This document shows positions 63,337-64,000 of a DNA stretch of 64,000 nt, piece by piece. The notes beneath the pieces were generated by a model that was not told the DNA's origin, searched no databases, and saw only the letters and a list, made by a program, of their open reading frames with translations. Numbering within the stretch: position 1 is the stretch's first letter; the number at the start of each line of letters is the position of its first letter. Source of the DNA: Parapedobacter indicus (GTDB taxonomy: Bacteria > Bacteroidota > Bacteroidia > Sphingobacteriales > Sphingobacteriaceae); assembly GCF_900113765.1 (NCBI RefSeq), contig NZ_FOQO01000005.1, forward strand, positions 62,001 to 126,000, read 5' to 3'. Both the position numbers and the translations under genes were made by a program.

Positions 63337-64000
63337 TTATCTTGTAGCCGTTGCTAACTGCTGCAGCCCTTTGATCCACAAGGGATGTGCATTTAGGCTT
63401 TGGACCAGTTGCACGTGCTCACCTCCCAGATCTTTAAACTCTGTTGCATATTCTGTGCCAACTTCGTAGATGGTCTCCAAGCAGTCGGACACAAAAGCCG
63501 GGCAGAAAACAAGCAGCCGCTTTTTACCTTTTGCCGCTACATCCTTCAATACATCGCTCGTATACGGCTGTATCCAAGGCGTTTTGCCCAAACGCGATTG
63601 AAAACAGACGGTGTACCCTTCCGTTGAAAGCTGAAGCTTTTGGGCTAACAGGCGTGTGGTGGCATAACATTGGGCAAGGTAGCAATACCGGTTATGTCCC
63701 GCAATACGCTCGCGGCAACCCGCTTTTTCGCAATCGTGTGTACCCGAAGCCTCTACATCAGTCAGCTGCCTCACCGGCAGCCCATGGTAACTGAATAAGA
63801 CGTGATCGTACGTTTCCGGTTGGTGGGTTAATGCATTTTCCACAAAAACGTCAATCATCGCTTCGTTGTCGTAAAAATCATTGACCACCGAAACCTCGGG
63901 AAACGTATGCCATTTCCGCATCAGTTCCATCACCTTGTCAATCACCGATCCGGTACTCGCTGAGGCATATTGAGGAAATAACGGAATAACCCGGATACTT
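63337..64000 (-). CDS. hemH: Ferrochelatase (HemH), C-terminal part; start outside window
   Basis: Ferrochelatase inserts ferrous iron into protoporphyrin IX, the last step of heme synthesis. The frame is open to the window edge, with the conserved substrate-loop segment PLFPQYASASTGS before the GTG at 63945, which is therefore not the true start. The active-site histidine is in FSYHGLPVRQL, and the metal-pathway segments QSRLGKTPWIQPYT and CPAFVSDCLETIYEVG (with the catalytic glutamate) are intact. About 220 of the usual 340-360 residues are visible. A CEKAGC pair after the histidine loop is typical of Bacteroidota enzymes. It marks the right housekeeping border. Heme would also serve the cytochrome-like lipoprotein at 40080. 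Confidence 0.94.
   Translation of the reverse strand, partial: SIRVIPLFPQYASASTGSVIDKVMELMRKWHTFPEVSVVNDFYDNEAMIDVFVENALTHQPETYDHVLFSYHGLPVRQLTDVEASGTHDCEKAGCRERIAGHNRYCYLAQCYATTRLLAQKLQLSTEGYTVCFQSRLGKTPWIQPYTSDVLKDVAAKGKKRLLVFCPAFVSDCLETIYEVGTEYATEFKDLGGEHVQLVQSLNAHPLWIKGLQQLATATR

Noticed and set aside
1-64000. tRNA, rRNA, CRISPR arrays, insertion sequences, prophage or integrase genes
   Set aside because: None recognised; intergenic gaps are all under about 190 bases and contain no repeat-spacer arrays, transposase frames or tRNA-like cloverleafs that I could see.

Overview
The window looks like a chromosomal segment of a Bacteroidota bacterium, most likely a Sphingobacteriaceae-type (Pedobacter/Parapedobacter-like) soil, plant or marine polysaccharide degrader. 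The evidence is three complete sets of ECF sigma factor, FecR-type anti-sigma, SusC/RagA-type TonB-linked transporter and SusD-like lipoprotein; Bacteroidota-style promoter candidates (TTG or TTTG, 19-20 bases, TAnnTTTG); general lack of strong Shine-Dalgarno sites; and lipoprotein and Tat signals on many enzymes. The genus is an inference. Housekeeping genes sit at both edges: the 3' end of uvrA on the left, and a metallophosphoesterase plus hemH (ferrochelatase) on the right. I saw no rRNA, tRNA, IS element, CRISPR array or phage gene.

Region A (about 0.5-27.5 kb, plus strand) is a large polysaccharide utilization locus. Sigma, fecR, susC and susD are followed by a three-module protein (two 3-keto-disaccharide hydrolase/DUF1080 domains plus a GH92-like domain), a sulfatase, a beta-propeller protein resembling uronide lyases, a GH105-DUF1961 fusion, a DUF4962/heparinase II/III-type lyase, a second sulfatase, a PhoD-like phosphoesterase and four more sulfatases. 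Many of these genes overlap by 4 or 11 bases, so they are probably translationally coupled. The enzyme set points to a sulfated, uronic-acid-containing polysaccharide: lyases cut it, GH105 removes unsaturated uronate ends, and six differently specialised sulfatases strip sulfate. The exact polymer cannot be read from sequence.

Region B (about 27.5-40.1 kb) has its sigma gene on the minus strand, divergent from fecR, then susC, susD and two pairs of DUF1080 hydrolase plus Tat-exported Gfo/Idh/MocA oxidoreductase, and a lipoprotein five-bladed beta-propeller glycosidase-like protein. It contains no classical depolymerase. The genes fit oxidation-dependent (3-keto) cleavage of glycosides in the periplasm. 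A terminator-like hairpin separates the two pairs.

Region C (about 40.1-56.9 kb, minus strand) is sigma, fecR, susC, susD, a tandem-domain alpha/beta hydrolase, a right-handed beta-helix protein, a second tandem-domain alpha/beta hydrolase and a very large lipoprotein with a beta-propeller, HEAT-like repeats and a c-type heme motif of the kind common in Planctomycetes and Verrucomicrobia. In both tandem hydrolases the N-terminal nucleophile-elbow serine is replaced by glycine, while the C-terminal elbow is intact.

Region D (about 56.9-64 kb) holds a lone MacB/FtsX-type permease, a secreted esterase, a GH32 fructan hydrolase with an N-terminal DUF4980 domain, an FG-GAP repeat protein, a membrane-anchored metallophosphoesterase and partial hemH. 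No intergenic stretch exceeds about 190 bases, so there are no long unexplained non-coding regions.
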